From positions 31,396 through 95,395 of the forward strand of contig JANQPN010000055.1 of the NCBI GenBank assembly GCA_028289455.1: a stretch of DNA of 64,000 nt, given 5' to 3'. Shown here one piece after another: positions 25,841 to 35,125 of this stretch. Position numbers and translations under genes: made by a program. The notes beneath the pieces are model-generated. The model was not told where the DNA came from. It did no database searches and saw only the letters and a program-made list of their open reading frames with translations. The stretch's first letter is position 1, and each line of letters begins with the position of its first letter. The DNA is from Wenzhouxiangellaceae bacterium (GTDB taxonomy: Bacteria; Pseudomonadota; Gammaproteobacteria; Xanthomonadales; Wenzhouxiangellaceae).

Positions 25841-27856
25841 TCATTTTTTTCCGGTTTTTTTACTGACGGATTTCTTGCTACTGGATTTCCTCAGCGTTTT
25901 TTTTGCAGCCTTTTTAGCCGTCTTCTTCTTGGTGGCGGTTTTTTTGCGTGACGGTTTTTTTGCCGGCTTGGCTTTACGCGTCACTTTTACACTCTCAGCT
26001 ACTGCCTGGTTGCTTGATTGCAGCGAATTGATTAACTGCTGCTGCTGTTGCAGCTGTTTTTCCATATCCGCTACACGATTTTGCAAACCGGCGTTATCTG
26101 ACGGCGCTGCAAATAGGCTACTGCTGTCCAGCAAGGCCGACATCAGCCCGCCATCACCCTTATCCTGCCTGAAGCCGGAAGCAAGCAATGGCTTGGCAAG
26201 GCTGTTCAACAACAGGAACTGCGGCAGATTGCGTTGTTCAATTTTTTCCAGGCCTGGTTGTTCCGTGGAAATTTTGAATCGGGTCATGCTGTTTAAAAAT
26301 GATGCCGGATCCACATCCTTGTCAATGCGTGCGAAACTGGCACCGAAAAACCGACCTACTGACCTTAGTTCACGCCCCAGATTGAATTGCGGATTCAGGC
26401 GATTGCTGGCTCTTGCCTGGCTGCCAGAACCGGCGGTTCCAGCGTTATTGTCAGCAAACCCCAATGCCTCGACACTGGTCTCTTCGATGTTCGGGTCGAA
26501 GCCTGTTTCAGTACTTCCACGCCGGTTGTCAAAAGATATACGATCAGCAAAATTAAAGCCTTCGCAACATAATCTATCCAGCGCATTACGGAACATTTGA
26601 CCTATCGGCACAATGCTCCACCAATAACACATGCTTGGCCATGTAGTGACCAGCTTGCGGCATAAAGTCCAGTTGCACACACTGACAATTTCGCAATCCT
26701 TGCCACGCACTTTGACGGATGCCAATGGCACGCGCGGATCTGAAGTTGCTTCAGGCGCGGGTGGCAGTAATGCCAGACACAGGCAGTTGAACATACCTTC
26801 GATAAGTATCAGCCCCAACTGATAAAGGGTCTCAACAAAGCGTTCAGCAAACAGGTCGGTATTCGGATTGGGGCAAATGATTGTATGCAATTCTCTGAGC
26901 ACCTCACAGTTGGTTCCCGGGTGCCGTGAAAAGTAACTGATCATTGCTTCACGCGTGCGACAACACCATTGATGCCAGGCTGCGGAATTCTCATTGACAC
27001 TGTCTATTGTCGGATCCTGGGATGGCGGCTGCGGAATGCTGCTGAATAAATCCTGTACACAGCACATAAACTGCTCACCCAGCTTCCCGCCGAATGACAG
27101 ATCATCATCATCGTCATCAAAGCCGCCCTGGGGATCATCCGTTTCCGGTTTGCGGAAGACATCGAATTGATAACCTTCGCATACAATAGTCGGTTCGCAT
27201 TCGGCTGGCGCACTTCTGGGTTTTATACCTGCACCGGCTGTGGCTCCAGCACCCTTACCGCAGTTACAGCTGCCCTGGCCACCACAGTTGCCATTGCAGT
27301 TACCGTTGCAATTACCATTTCCCTGGCACTGGCATGCGCCACCGGGTTTGCCACAGGCACAACCGCCACGTAAGGCTGTTATGCCACGACTGGGAAATTC
27401 TGCATAGCGGATCGCCAGAATCCACTCTTCTTCCAGATCATCGCAACCGTCGCTGCCCGGCACACTGAAAGGCTGGCAGTCAATGCTGTCACGATCCTGC
27501 TGTTTGCATTGGCGGATCAACGCACAAATATCTACCGGCGTGTCCTCACAGACCACAATGTCATCCCCGCATGGACTGATGGCATAGCCTTCGGTAACCT
27601 TAACCTGCCCGCAGGGATCGCATAAAACCTTCAATCCGTTAACCACGCCCCAGCCATGCAGATTGCGGTTATGCAGCTGATTTTTTTTCTTGATGTATTG
27701 ATCCAGCCGGTTCAAATCCTGTTCGCTGAGTAACTGACCGGCAAAGAATCGTGGCCGGCAGAGACATTCCAGCGCGCCGCAATCCGGACAGGCCGGTGTT
27801 TTTTTAACCTTGGGCGGCGGAGAACAGGGTGCCTGAGTAAATGCAGTCGTAGCCAT
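25841..27856 (-). CDS. Cys/Gly-rich anchor-domain protein with histone H1-like tail
   Basis: A 671-residue protein with an unusual build. Residues 23-33 hold CPDCGALECLC, a zinc-ribbon-like cluster. Residues 37-79 are the 42-residue anchor domain shared with both neighbours (FFAGQLLSEQDL ... VVNGLKVL). Near residue 185 is a low-complexity stretch of repeated NGNC units with many Cys and Gly. The central part is rich in cysteine and tryptophan (CCRTREAMISYF, WPSMCYWWSIVP). A predicted short coiled coil (MEKQLQQQQQLINSLQ) leads into a 50-residue tail with 24 Lys/Arg and no acid. I have no functional assignment; it probably sits on the baseplate or outer surface with its fibre-like neighbours. 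GGAG precedes the ATG. Confidence 0.78.
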   Translation of the reverse strand: MATTAFTQAPCSPPPKVKKTPACPDCGALECLCRPRFFAGQLLSEQDLNRLDQYIKKKNQLHNRNLHGWGVVNGLKVLCDPCGQVKVTEGYAISPCGDDIVVCEDTPVDICALIRQCKQQDRDSIDCQPFSVPGSDGCDDLEEEWILAIRYAEFPSRGITALRGGCACGKPGGACQCQGNGNCNGNCNGNCGGQGSCNCGKGAGATAGAGIKPRSAPAECEPTIVCEGYQFDVFRKPETDDPQGGFDDDDDDLSFGGKLGEQFMCCVQDLFSSIPQPPSQDPTIDSVNENSAAWHQWCCRTREAMISYFSRHPGTNCEVLRELHTIICPNPNTDLFAERFVETLYQLGLILIEGMFNCLCLALLPPAPEATSDPRVPLASVKVRGKDCEIVSVCNWTLCRKLVTTWPSMCYWWSIVPIGQMFRNALDRLCCEGFNFADRISFDNRRGSTETGFDPNIEETSVEALGFADNNAGTAGSGSQARASNRLNPQFNLGRELRSVGRFFGASFARIDKDVDPASFLNSMTRFKISTEQPGLEKIEQRNLPQFLLLNSLAKPLLASGFRQDKGDGGLMSALLDSSSLFAAPSDNAGLQNRVADMEKQLQQQQQLINSLQSSNQAVAESVKVTRKAKPAKKPSRKKTATKKKTAKKAAKKTLRKSSSKKSVSKKTGKK
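25844..25993 (-). other. Lys/Ala/Ser-rich histone H1-like C-terminal tail
   Basis: These bases encode the last 50 residues of the 671-residue protein. The tail contains 21 lysines and 3 arginines, with Ala, Ser, Thr and Pro filling the rest (for example KKTAKKAAKKTLRKSSSKK), and no aspartate or glutamate. The composition matches eukaryotic linker-histone tails and bacterial histone H1-like proteins. Such a tail would bind polyanions: DNA, or more plausibly here lipopolysaccharide, teichoic acid or a negatively charged surface. Confidence 0.85.
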
Positions 27857-27859
27857 TGC

Positions 27860-30472
27860 TTATCTCCGTAATCCTGTTATACCGATGCGCCGTGCCATTT
27901 CGGCAGCACGTGAAAAGCCGGTGTTGTCGTCGTCATCCTGGTTATTGAGTTGCAGCAACAATACCCAGCTTTCGAATGTGCCTCCTTCAATGCCGTCGCC
28001 CGTTTTATAGTTGTCATCGGGGTTGGGGTTACCGGTTGTGCTGGGGCGTAACCACGGTTGTATGTGGTCGAAATCCCCGCTGCGAAATTCCTCAGTATCC
28101 AGGTGCCTGCCGCGAATGAAATCACCATTCACGAATACCCTTATGAAACCAACACCTACATTATCTGTAATTTCCCGGATAGCTCGGGCCGGATCGGTGA
28201 AGGTCAGCTGTACTCCATTGACCTGATTGACTGAGTCCGGTACCGGTTGAAAGCTCAACCCGCCATCATTTTGACCTCCGATAAACTCGGGATTAAACCT
28301 GCTGGCATGGTCACATGGCGGGCCATTGATGAACTCAAGCCCATTAAATTCATCGATACTTAATGAACACCAGCATTCGGTTTCAAAGTTGAAATAAAGC
28401 ACTTCGATGCTGCCTGCGTGTAAATCATCCCGTACCACCGGTGTATCAAAACCGATCACCAGTCCCTGTGATTGCAGGTACTCCATGGTCATGGCTTCGT
28501 CAGCAGTAAATCGAGTGCCCACTGAATGTGTCCAATTGATAAAACAGATGTGCGGCAGATTCGTATCTATACCTATGCCATCTTCACCGTCTTCACCGTC
28601 TTCTCCATTCTCACCGTTCTGGCCGTTTTGACCATCCAGGCCATTCTGGCCATCCTGACCCGGCGGTCCGGGCGGCCCCTGCTCACCGGCGCCACCGCCT
28701 CCGCAGCAGTTGTCCAGGATGCACTTGATGGCCTCAGCCAATGACTGAGTGCTGGGTAAAACCTGTCGATGCAGGCTGTTGTCTATACGGGCTGTATTAG
28801 CCGCCTCATCTGCGCCCGGTTCAGGAGGCGGATCAACCGGATCTACCAGTTGATTACCCGGCCGGTAATTTTCCATAGTGGCCAGTACCAGGCAGTCAGA
28901 CGTTTCACAATCGGGACAATCATTGATATTGCAGAGCAATTCTCGGCAATCCTGCTCAGTGATTTCCAGCACTGCAATACCACCGGCATCAGGCACTGCC
29001 AGATCTTCGGCATAGGGTATATACAGGCGCCGACCCGCAGTTGTTAACACCAGTTGCCTGGATAAATTACCAACCTTAACCGGCTCTCCGGGTATAACAG
29101 GTTCTCCCTGCAGCACCCGCTGAAGATTGATGGCATGAACCAGGTTATCAGTGCCATCAGATTCCAGCAGATAAGCCCAGTGACCACCTTCACTGACAGC
29201 CACACGCCTTCCGGTAAATCCCAGGGAAGCACTCTCCACCACACTGCCGCCAACCGGATCAATCACATGTAATGTCTGTGCCGCATGGTCGGGCGCTATA
29301 ATCCGGTCAGGTCCGCTGCTGTTCAGCATCGCTATCCAGTTCAACGATACGCCAGGCAAGGCCGTTACCTGTGGGTCAAGCCCGTTCACATCGATATTAA
29401 CCTGATGCAGGTTACCGCTATCAAATTCGGAGATATACACAGTAACCCCATCCTGGGCCACTGCCATATCCCGCAGATTAGCGCCAATGTTGGCTTTCTG
29501 GGCATTGGGTAAAGCCGCAGGATCGGGTACACCGGCCTCCCAAACCCTGACTTTTCCGTCGGCCCGAAATACCGCAATCAGTCTTCCATCAGGTGCGCAG
29601 GCAAGCGACACTTTATTATTAATGCTGGCGGGAATCTCAGCTCCGCGTACCGGCCCATCGGACAACGTATTGTCACCACTGGTATCAAATACCCATAATT
29701 CCGAATTGCCCTGATCCAGACCATCGGCATGAGTGGTAATCAGATACAGCTGATTACCATCAGGTGCTACGGCAATTGCCAGTGCAGGCCGGTTTATGGC
29801 GAATGAATCCTCAATCGCCAGGTTGTTGGTGCTTACCTGATAGATATTGGCCTGATCACCTGAAGTGATGGTATACAACCGCCCGCTGGCTTCATGCAGA
29901 ACGGCCTCACGGGCATGCGCGATATTGACCGTGGAAGCCCAGTCAAGCGCAGGCTGAAGTACCGGTTGCGCATCAATTTCAGGGTCTATGGCCAGCTCTA
30001 TACGGTAACTTTCCAGAATCCTGTTGGGTGCGCACTGGGTATCATCACAACCACACTCGTCATACAGAACCGGAATGTCTTCGGTCGGGCACTCCCGGTA
30101 ACATATACGCAATTGCAGCGTATGCGCCTCATCATTATTTTGCTGCAGCAATTCCTGTAATTCAGGAAAAGCATGCAGATCGATCACTTCCGGCTCGGTG
30201 ACCAGAATTTCTTTACCACAGCAATCGATGGCGGTTCCCGGCTGCAATATGACATAACGGTCACGGCAGGCTGGATTGTCGTGCTGCACGATCTGCAGCC
30301 CGCAGACAATGCCGCTGCCGTGCAACCGCTGATTGTGCAATCGCAGCTTCTCCATAAAGTAGTGCTGCTCGTCGGTGAAATCCCGCTCCACCATCAGCTT
30401 GCCGGTGAAGTAATTATTCCGTGTATAGGTTTCGGCCTTACAGTTGGGGCATGTTGTTGCTTGCTTGCTCAT
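27860..30472 (-). CDS. Anchor-domain protein with beta-propeller and collagen-like segment
   Basis: About 870 residues from the ATG at 30472; a GTG five codons upstream is possible. CPNC at 8-11 precedes the shared anchor domain at 20-62 (YFTGKLMVERDF ... GIVCGLQIV). Residues from about 180 to 500 form a YVTN/WD-type beta-propeller, seen as repeated blades such as LAIAVAPDGNQLYLI and VSLACAPDGRLIAVF. After a Cys-rich helix (IKCILDNCCGGGGA) comes an 11-triplet collagen-like Gly-X-Y run, then a C-terminal domain of about 220 residues. Propeller, collagen stalk and tip fit an elongated fibre or adhesin on the injectisome. Binding target unknown. It is the first of three paralogous anchor-domain genes. 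Confidence 0.8.
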   Translation of the reverse strand: MSKQATTCPNCKAETYTRNNYFTGKLMVERDFTDEQHYFMEKLRLHNQRLHGSGIVCGLQIVQHDNPACRDRYVILQPGTAIDCCGKEILVTEPEVIDLHAFPELQELLQQNNDEAHTLQLRICYRECPTEDIPVLYDECGCDDTQCAPNRILESYRIELAIDPEIDAQPVLQPALDWASTVNIAHAREAVLHEASGRLYTITSGDQANIYQVSTNNLAIEDSFAINRPALAIAVAPDGNQLYLITTHADGLDQGNSELWVFDTSGDNTLSDGPVRGAEIPASINNKVSLACAPDGRLIAVFRADGKVRVWEAGVPDPAALPNAQKANIGANLRDMAVAQDGVTVYISEFDSGNLHQVNIDVNGLDPQVTALPGVSLNWIAMLNSSGPDRIIAPDHAAQTLHVIDPVGGSVVESASLGFTGRRVAVSEGGHWAYLLESDGTDNLVHAINLQRVLQGEPVIPGEPVKVGNLSRQLVLTTAGRRLYIPYAEDLAVPDAGGIAVLEITEQDCRELLCNINDCPDCETSDCLVLATMENYRPGNQLVDPVDPPPEPGADEAANTARIDNSLHRQVLPSTQSLAEAIKCILDNCCGGGGAGEQGPPGPPGQDGQNGLDGQNGQNGENGEDGEDGEDGIGIDTNLPHICFINWTHSVGTRFTADEAMTMEYLQSQGLVIGFDTPVVRDDLHAGSIEVLYFNFETECWCSLSIDEFNGLEFINGPPCDHASRFNPEFIGGQNDGGLSFQPVPDSVNQVNGVQLTFTDPARAIREITDNVGVGFIRVFVNGDFIRGRHLDTEEFRSGDFDHIQPWLRPSTTGNPNPDDNYKTGDGIEGGTFESWVLLLQLNNQDDDDNTGFSRAAEMARRIGITGLRR
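28580..28678 (-). repeat. Collagen-like Gly-X-Y repeat within the propeller fibre
   Basis: Ninety-nine bases encode eleven Gly-X-Y triplets, starting GPPGPPGQDGQNG and ending in GED triplets. At DNA level the 3' part shows near-exact 9-bp repeats (cttcaccgt twice). Collagen-like runs in phage and bacterial fibres form trimeric stalks; copy number in such tandem tracts can vary by slippage, which would change stalk length. Confidence 0.9.
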
Positions 30473-30511
30473 TGCCTGTTCATCCACTTGTCAGTTAGTT
30501 CTTGCCGCCTG

Positions 30512-32761
30512 TTAATTAATAGTTGTTGTCGTTCCGATCCGGGCGTTTTGACCGACGCGCAGTTCCGGTCCACCCCGGACTGCCGGTCCCAGCACTGATG
30601 CCTTACCCAGTCCGGACTGATTCAGCACCACACCTTCCGGATAACAACCGATCACCGAATCAAATCCAATCATCGACTGCACACCGATACGAAACCTTGG
30701 TTCCACAAAAATCAGCTGGTGTGCCGTATGCGCAGGTTTTTCCTGTTCAATCAACTGTTCCAGCCGTCTGCGCCGCTGCCGGGACCTGCCGATGCAGCCG
30801 GGAACGAATACAGAAAACTTATGCGCATAAACGTGCATGGGATCACGAAAAGGATCCTGCGTAGTATTCAGTTGCGTAACACCCAACCGGGCATTGCCAT
30901 TGGTCTGAGGACCGCTCAATTGACTGCGGTTGACGATATCCTGCCCCCACAGACGTGATTGCTCACCCAGTCGCCCCGCATTCAGGAACATCCAGCGTCG
31001 CAGCCGGTAATGCTCCAATATCAGCTGCGGCAGCTGCCATTCAGGTGGTTCCGGTGTAGTGCATGGCGCACAGCCGCGCTCACGCCTGCAGGCGACTTGA
31101 TCCAGTCCCAGATACAACTCTAGATTTTTACGTAATCCACATAGCGTGCCGCGCAATGGAAACAGTTTCCCAGCCTGCTTGAGAATGTACCGCTGCCTGG
31201 CCAGCGGCAAAGTTCTGTCGAGGTTAATTCCTATCCATGAAGCCAGCCAGCCGAGAAAGTTCTTGCGTCCCGGTCCTGCCGGCGCAGACATTGGGTCGAA
31301 GTAACCGGCCTGTTGGTCCAGCTTACTTTCGATACCGCGAAAACTGCGGTCGAATATACCCAGAAACCGATCGGTGAAATCCGCTGATACCGGTTCTTCT
31401 CCCAATACCGCAGGTAAATACCGTCGCAGGCTGATACGCGGAAAATCCACCAGGATGCGGTACACCCCGGGAGTGACGCTGCCGTCACTCAAAAACTCCA
31501 GCCTCAGCCACAAATAACGTCCCGGCTCAGATCGAATCAAAGCATCCCAATCCTGGCCGCGCAGCTGAGGAAACATGGTTTGTGCTGTGCTCCAGACATC
31601 TTCCGGCAAATCCAGAATCTGCCCATCGCTGAGCTCTGTTTCAGCACTGTAGGTGCTTACTTTGATACGCGCGCCTTCCGGGATCACTGCGTCAATGCTG
31701 ATGCGATCCCACTGACAGCGATACAGCCGGCTGTCCAGTGGCGCAGAGATATAGCTGGCCTGCTGAACGAAAGTATGTCCAGCGGTTAACTGCTTACCGG
31801 TAACCGCATCGCCCTGCAGGTCAAACAGTCTGCCGTCCTGCCGGCCCACACACAGTGAGGCCAGATTCAGATAACCATCCGGGGTCACCGTAATCGGAAG
31901 CTTATCGAACCTTGCAGCCACTTCGTCATAGCGAACTGCTGTGCTCAGCCACACATCCTGATCAAGCGAATAGATTTTTATCGGGGCAATCTCATCGCTG
32001 AACATATACAGCCGGTTTTCACAATCGGTCACCAGCGCCCGTACTGCACCAACGCCTTCAATACAACCAACCCAGCGTCCGCCCGGGTTGAACTGATGTA
32101 TACAGCCATTCGCCGGATCGCTGACCAGCACATAGCCCCTGCGATCGAAGCCGATTGCAGAAGGTTGCCAGTCCTGGGGCTGATGTTCAGCCGGCGGGTT
32201 CCAGAATCCACGCAGCGCAAAACCATGCAGGCTGAATACCTGCAGACGATGATTGGCCGGGTCGGCCAAATAGAGATTGCCCCCGCATATCCCGATTCCA
32301 GGGAAGATCGAAGGTATGTCGTCTTCCGATTGCGCTGTATTTACCGGATTTCCCAGCTCACGTGGCTGATCGCCAAAGCCACCAGTGCACGGCACAGTGG
32401 TGAAATCGCAGTCACAGGCATCAAAGCGCTTCAACCGGCCGCTTAACCAATCCAGCAGGTACACTGTCCCATCCGGTGCCAACGAGATATTCGGCGGTGT
32501 ACTCAAGCCACCGAAACTGCCGCTGGCTTCATTCAATAAACGACCGCTGTCGGGATCAGCTGCAATGGTCAATGCACCATCCTGGGGCGCTGCTTCAATA
32601 CCGTCAATCAATGTTTCCCGCAGCCGCCAGCCGACACGCTCATCCAGGGCAATCTGTAGTGGATCATGTGGTGGACGCGCTGCTGCCGGTAGAAAGCCTG
32701 CATGACTTTTCGAGCTGAAAGCCTGAGTAACAGGTGCTTGTTTGACGCTGCAGTTACTCAT
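30512..32761 (-). CDS. Baseplate protein: NHL beta-propeller fused to tail protein I-like domain (Afp12-like)
   Basis: A 749-residue protein. The first 330 residues are an NHL-type propeller with repeated blades (GGNLYLADPANHRLQVFS, GFDRRGYVLVSDPANGCIHQF, DCENRLYMFS). From about residue 430 (ISLRRYLPAVLGEEPVSADF, FLGIFDRSFRGIESKLD, FLGWLASWIGINLD) it matches phage tail protein I-type baseplate wedges, the Afp12 position in eCIS loci. The C-terminal 100 residues have repeated IG/VG hexapeptide-like turns (MIGFDSVIG, RVGQNARIG). It overlaps the end of the baseplate J gene by eight bases, so translation is coupled. The propeller may be exposed on the wedge rim. Usual Afp12 proteins lack a propeller, as far as I know. 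Confidence 0.85.
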   Translation of the reverse strand: MSNCSVKQAPVTQAFSSKSHAGFLPAAARPPHDPLQIALDERVGWRLRETLIDGIEAAPQDGALTIAADPDSGRLLNEASGSFGGLSTPPNISLAPDGTVYLLDWLSGRLKRFDACDCDFTTVPCTGGFGDQPRELGNPVNTAQSEDDIPSIFPGIGICGGNLYLADPANHRLQVFSLHGFALRGFWNPPAEHQPQDWQPSAIGFDRRGYVLVSDPANGCIHQFNPGGRWVGCIEGVGAVRALVTDCENRLYMFSDEIAPIKIYSLDQDVWLSTAVRYDEVAARFDKLPITVTPDGYLNLASLCVGRQDGRLFDLQGDAVTGKQLTAGHTFVQQASYISAPLDSRLYRCQWDRISIDAVIPEGARIKVSTYSAETELSDGQILDLPEDVWSTAQTMFPQLRGQDWDALIRSEPGRYLWLRLEFLSDGSVTPGVYRILVDFPRISLRRYLPAVLGEEPVSADFTDRFLGIFDRSFRGIESKLDQQAGYFDPMSAPAGPGRKNFLGWLASWIGINLDRTLPLARQRYILKQAGKLFPLRGTLCGLRKNLELYLGLDQVACRRERGCAPCTTPEPPEWQLPQLILEHYRLRRWMFLNAGRLGEQSRLWGQDIVNRSQLSGPQTNGNARLGVTQLNTTQDPFRDPMHVYAHKFSVFVPGCIGRSRQRRRRLEQLIEQEKPAHTAHQLIFVEPRFRIGVQSMIGFDSVIGCYPEGVVLNQSGLGKASVLGPAVRGGPELRVGQNARIGTTTTIN

Positions 32762-34715
32762 ATCGCAGCTCGATCTGATGCGCGCCGTTACTCAGCAGCA
32801 TTCCGGCTTCAACCGGCACATCCTGACATGGCGCATAGTCTTCATCATCCAGGCTCACCGTCAGTGAAACCACCCGTTTGACCCCGTCAATCAGCAGCCG
32901 CTTATACAGCAGCGAATAAAAAATATCTCCGCCAAACGGCCAGCCGGAGCCCGGCTCACTCAAGCTGCTGTCTTCACCGCCGGTTATCGGGTCAAAATAA
33001 CCGGTAACACTGTTGAGCACATCGGTTTTCACCTGTGCCAGGTCGGCATTCTCCATGGCAATTACTTCAGCAGTGATTGTGACCTGCTGATAGCGTGGTC
33101 CAATCACGTAAACTTCGCTGGTCAACAGCCGCCGGTCATTTAAAAACTCGCAGACTGTCTGCAAGGTGCCTTCGCTGGGCACCGGCGCCGGGTTTTCACT
33201 GGTATCAACTTCTGGAACCAGTACTACCGACACCACCCCGGGCACTTCAACACCGGGGAATTTCGGATGGAAAAGCGGCAGTGCCTTGGCGCGGGCAATG
33301 TTGGCGGCACGAACCGCCAGCAGTTCAAAATCTTCTGCGGTAACTGCCCGCTCACGGCTCTTAAGCATCTGAGGGGCACGTTGCCGGGCCTGATCAAAAG
33401 TCTCTTCATCAGCGCCGCCGGCACTGGGAAACAGGTTGCCGACTGCATTCGCATCCAGACCCGCAATACTGGTCTGCAGAACTTTCAATGACTGCTCAGG
33501 CAGATTGCCCCGCACACCACCACCTACACGGTAGTTGAGCGCAAGGAAATTGGCCGGGCGGCGTGGATTGGCCACTGGAATACGGCCCTGAATTCCATTG
33601 CCGAAGCGAATTTCCCCGGTTGACCGGTTTAAAACATAATGCAGGTCATCCGGGCCTGAGCCGAAGAAGTCCGGCTGTTCAACCCAGTTTTCAAAGCCAC
33701 TGCCTTCATCCACCTGCAGTTCCAGTGAGCCAGCCAATACCGGCGCATCGGCCAGAGTAACCACCTGCTCCACTTCACCATTACTGCCACCCACCACTTC
33801 AAACGCTATGCTTTCCGCCTGAGTAGCAGTGATCGTATTGGTGCGTATTGCCAGCAGCCTGGGTGCAGTTTCATAACCGGATTGTGTCACCCGGGCACGA
33901 ATCCAGTAGCGTTGATCAGTCACTTTCCCGAGTGCTGCAGGCGCCATCTGGTCTTTAGCCGGGCCGATCAACTGAACTTCGCCGCTGCGTGTCATGCGCG
34001 CTGACTCGTCCTTAAGCACATCCAGCAAACGCCATTCCTGACCATTCCAAAATTCCCAGGCGAGATCAGCCGACACGCTCGGCTGCAATTGCTCACCGGT
34101 GCACTGCAATACTGGAAAATCATGCTGTTCAGTCTCGACCCACAGCGTCAGACTGATCGTTACCGGCGGCAATTCTCCATCGAAACCCAGCAAAAACGCG
34201 CTGCCGTCATTGGCCAGATGTCCAAACGGTTCAAAACCAACTGTTACGTCACCGTTTTCCTGACTGATATCGCGATAAGCAAAGCCATCAAAAGCCTGCA
34301 GCCGGTCCAGCCTGGATTTGATCGCAATCAGCGCTTGATCGGTTTCAAAAATGATTTGACCATCATCATCAGGCTCTTCTGTAGTCACCTGGGTATGCGC
34401 ATTAACAATCACATACGGCTCGGCAAATGCAGGCAGTACTGGAAACTCTATACGTGCGCTGGCCGGTTTGGCAGGTTCCAGCTCAATGCCCACCAGTTCC
34501 AGAAACTTGATGTAGTTCAACATCGGCACTTTGGACATGCGGTAAATCTGCATTTCCGTCAGCCAGGCAAACAGCTGCACCATGGTCATACCCAGATCAG
34601 AATCGTTCTGATCGGTCCATTCAGGCGTATAACGGGGAATGCGCGAACGCGCCTCGTCTATAATTTCCTGGTAGGTACGATCATCAATGATCGGCAGTTG
34701 ATCTTGTAACGGCAT
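32754..34715 (-). CDS. Baseplate J/gp6-like wedge protein (Afp11-like)
   Basis: A 653-residue putative baseplate assembly protein. The N-terminus (LPIIDDRTYQEIIDEARSRIPRYTPEWTDQNDSDLGMTMVQLFAW, read in two parts) is the hallmark of the large baseplate J family in eCIS and related phage-like clusters. Later motifs are LHYVLNRSTGEIRFGNGIQGR, LNYRVGGGVRGN and RAPQMLKSRERAVTAEDFE. It forms the wedges that join spike, sheath and fibres. It starts three bases after the gp25 gene stop, with GAGGGTAC upstream, and overlaps the next gene by eight bases. Confidence 0.93.
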   Translation of the reverse strand: MPLQDQLPIIDDRTYQEIIDEARSRIPRYTPEWTDQNDSDLGMTMVQLFAWLTEMQIYRMSKVPMLNYIKFLELVGIELEPAKPASARIEFPVLPAFAEPYVIVNAHTQVTTEEPDDDGQIIFETDQALIAIKSRLDRLQAFDGFAYRDISQENGDVTVGFEPFGHLANDGSAFLLGFDGELPPVTISLTLWVETEQHDFPVLQCTGEQLQPSVSADLAWEFWNGQEWRLLDVLKDESARMTRSGEVQLIGPAKDQMAPAALGKVTDQRYWIRARVTQSGYETAPRLLAIRTNTITATQAESIAFEVVGGSNGEVEQVVTLADAPVLAGSLELQVDEGSGFENWVEQPDFFGSGPDDLHYVLNRSTGEIRFGNGIQGRIPVANPRRPANFLALNYRVGGGVRGNLPEQSLKVLQTSIAGLDANAVGNLFPSAGGADEETFDQARQRAPQMLKSRERAVTAEDFELLAVRAANIARAKALPLFHPKFPGVEVPGVVSVVLVPEVDTSENPAPVPSEGTLQTVCEFLNDRRLLTSEVYVIGPRYQQVTITAEVIAMENADLAQVKTDVLNSVTGYFDPITGGEDSSLSEPGSGWPFGGDIFYSLLYKRLLIDGVKRVVSLTVSLDDEDYAPCQDVPVEAGMLLSNGAHQIELRYE

Positions 34716-34717
34716 GG

Positions 34718-35125
34718 TTAAGTACCCTCCGTGATATAAAACGGATACACCAGATTCCCCAGGGTATTGGTAGACCGGACCCGGTAATCCACCCGGATCA
34801 GCAGCACATTGGGCTGCTCCGGCGTGGTGTCGGCAGCAACCGTCAATACGTCAATTCGCGGCTCAAACGCCACCAGTGCCCGCCTTACCCGGTCGACCAC
34901 CAGTGTGACTGTCGCCGAATTGTTGGGTGCAAATACCTGATCGTGAATGCCGCAGCCAAATGCCGGCAGCATGATCCGCTCACCGGGCGCAGTACTTAGA
35001 ATCAGATAGATCGATTCTTCTATGCTCTGCTCATGCCGTGCCGCCGCTATGCTGCCATTGGGATTAACCTGCAGCGGGAATTTCCAGCCTTTACCCAGGA
35101 AGCTGCGTTCGCCTGCGTTAGCCAT
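34718..35125 (-). CDS. gp25/GPW-like baseplate protein (Afp9-like)
   Basis: A 135-residue protein with the gp25/lysozyme-like baseplate fold. GKGWKFPLQVNPNGSI, then EESIYLILSTAPGERIMLPAFGCGI, is the conserved core including the R-x-M-x-P-x-F-G motif; DRVRRALVAFEPRIDV follows. In T4, Afp and type VI systems this protein nucleates the sheath at the baseplate. Its start codon overlaps the stop of the preceding gene (TGATG), showing translational coupling. Length is typical. Confidence 0.93.
   Translation of the reverse strand: MANAGERSFLGKGWKFPLQVNPNGSIAAARHEQSIEESIYLILSTAPGERIMLPAFGCGIHDQVFAPNNSATVTLVVDRVRRALVAFEPRIDVLTVAADTTPEQPNVLLIRVDYRVRSTNTLGNLVYPFYITEGT

Noticed and set aside
25875..26600. 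A hydrophobic 241-residue plus-strand open frame resembling a membrane protein
   Set aside because: The hydrophobicity is the complement of the Lys-rich tail and neighbouring part of the 671-residue eCIS protein; the minus-strand frame is the real one.
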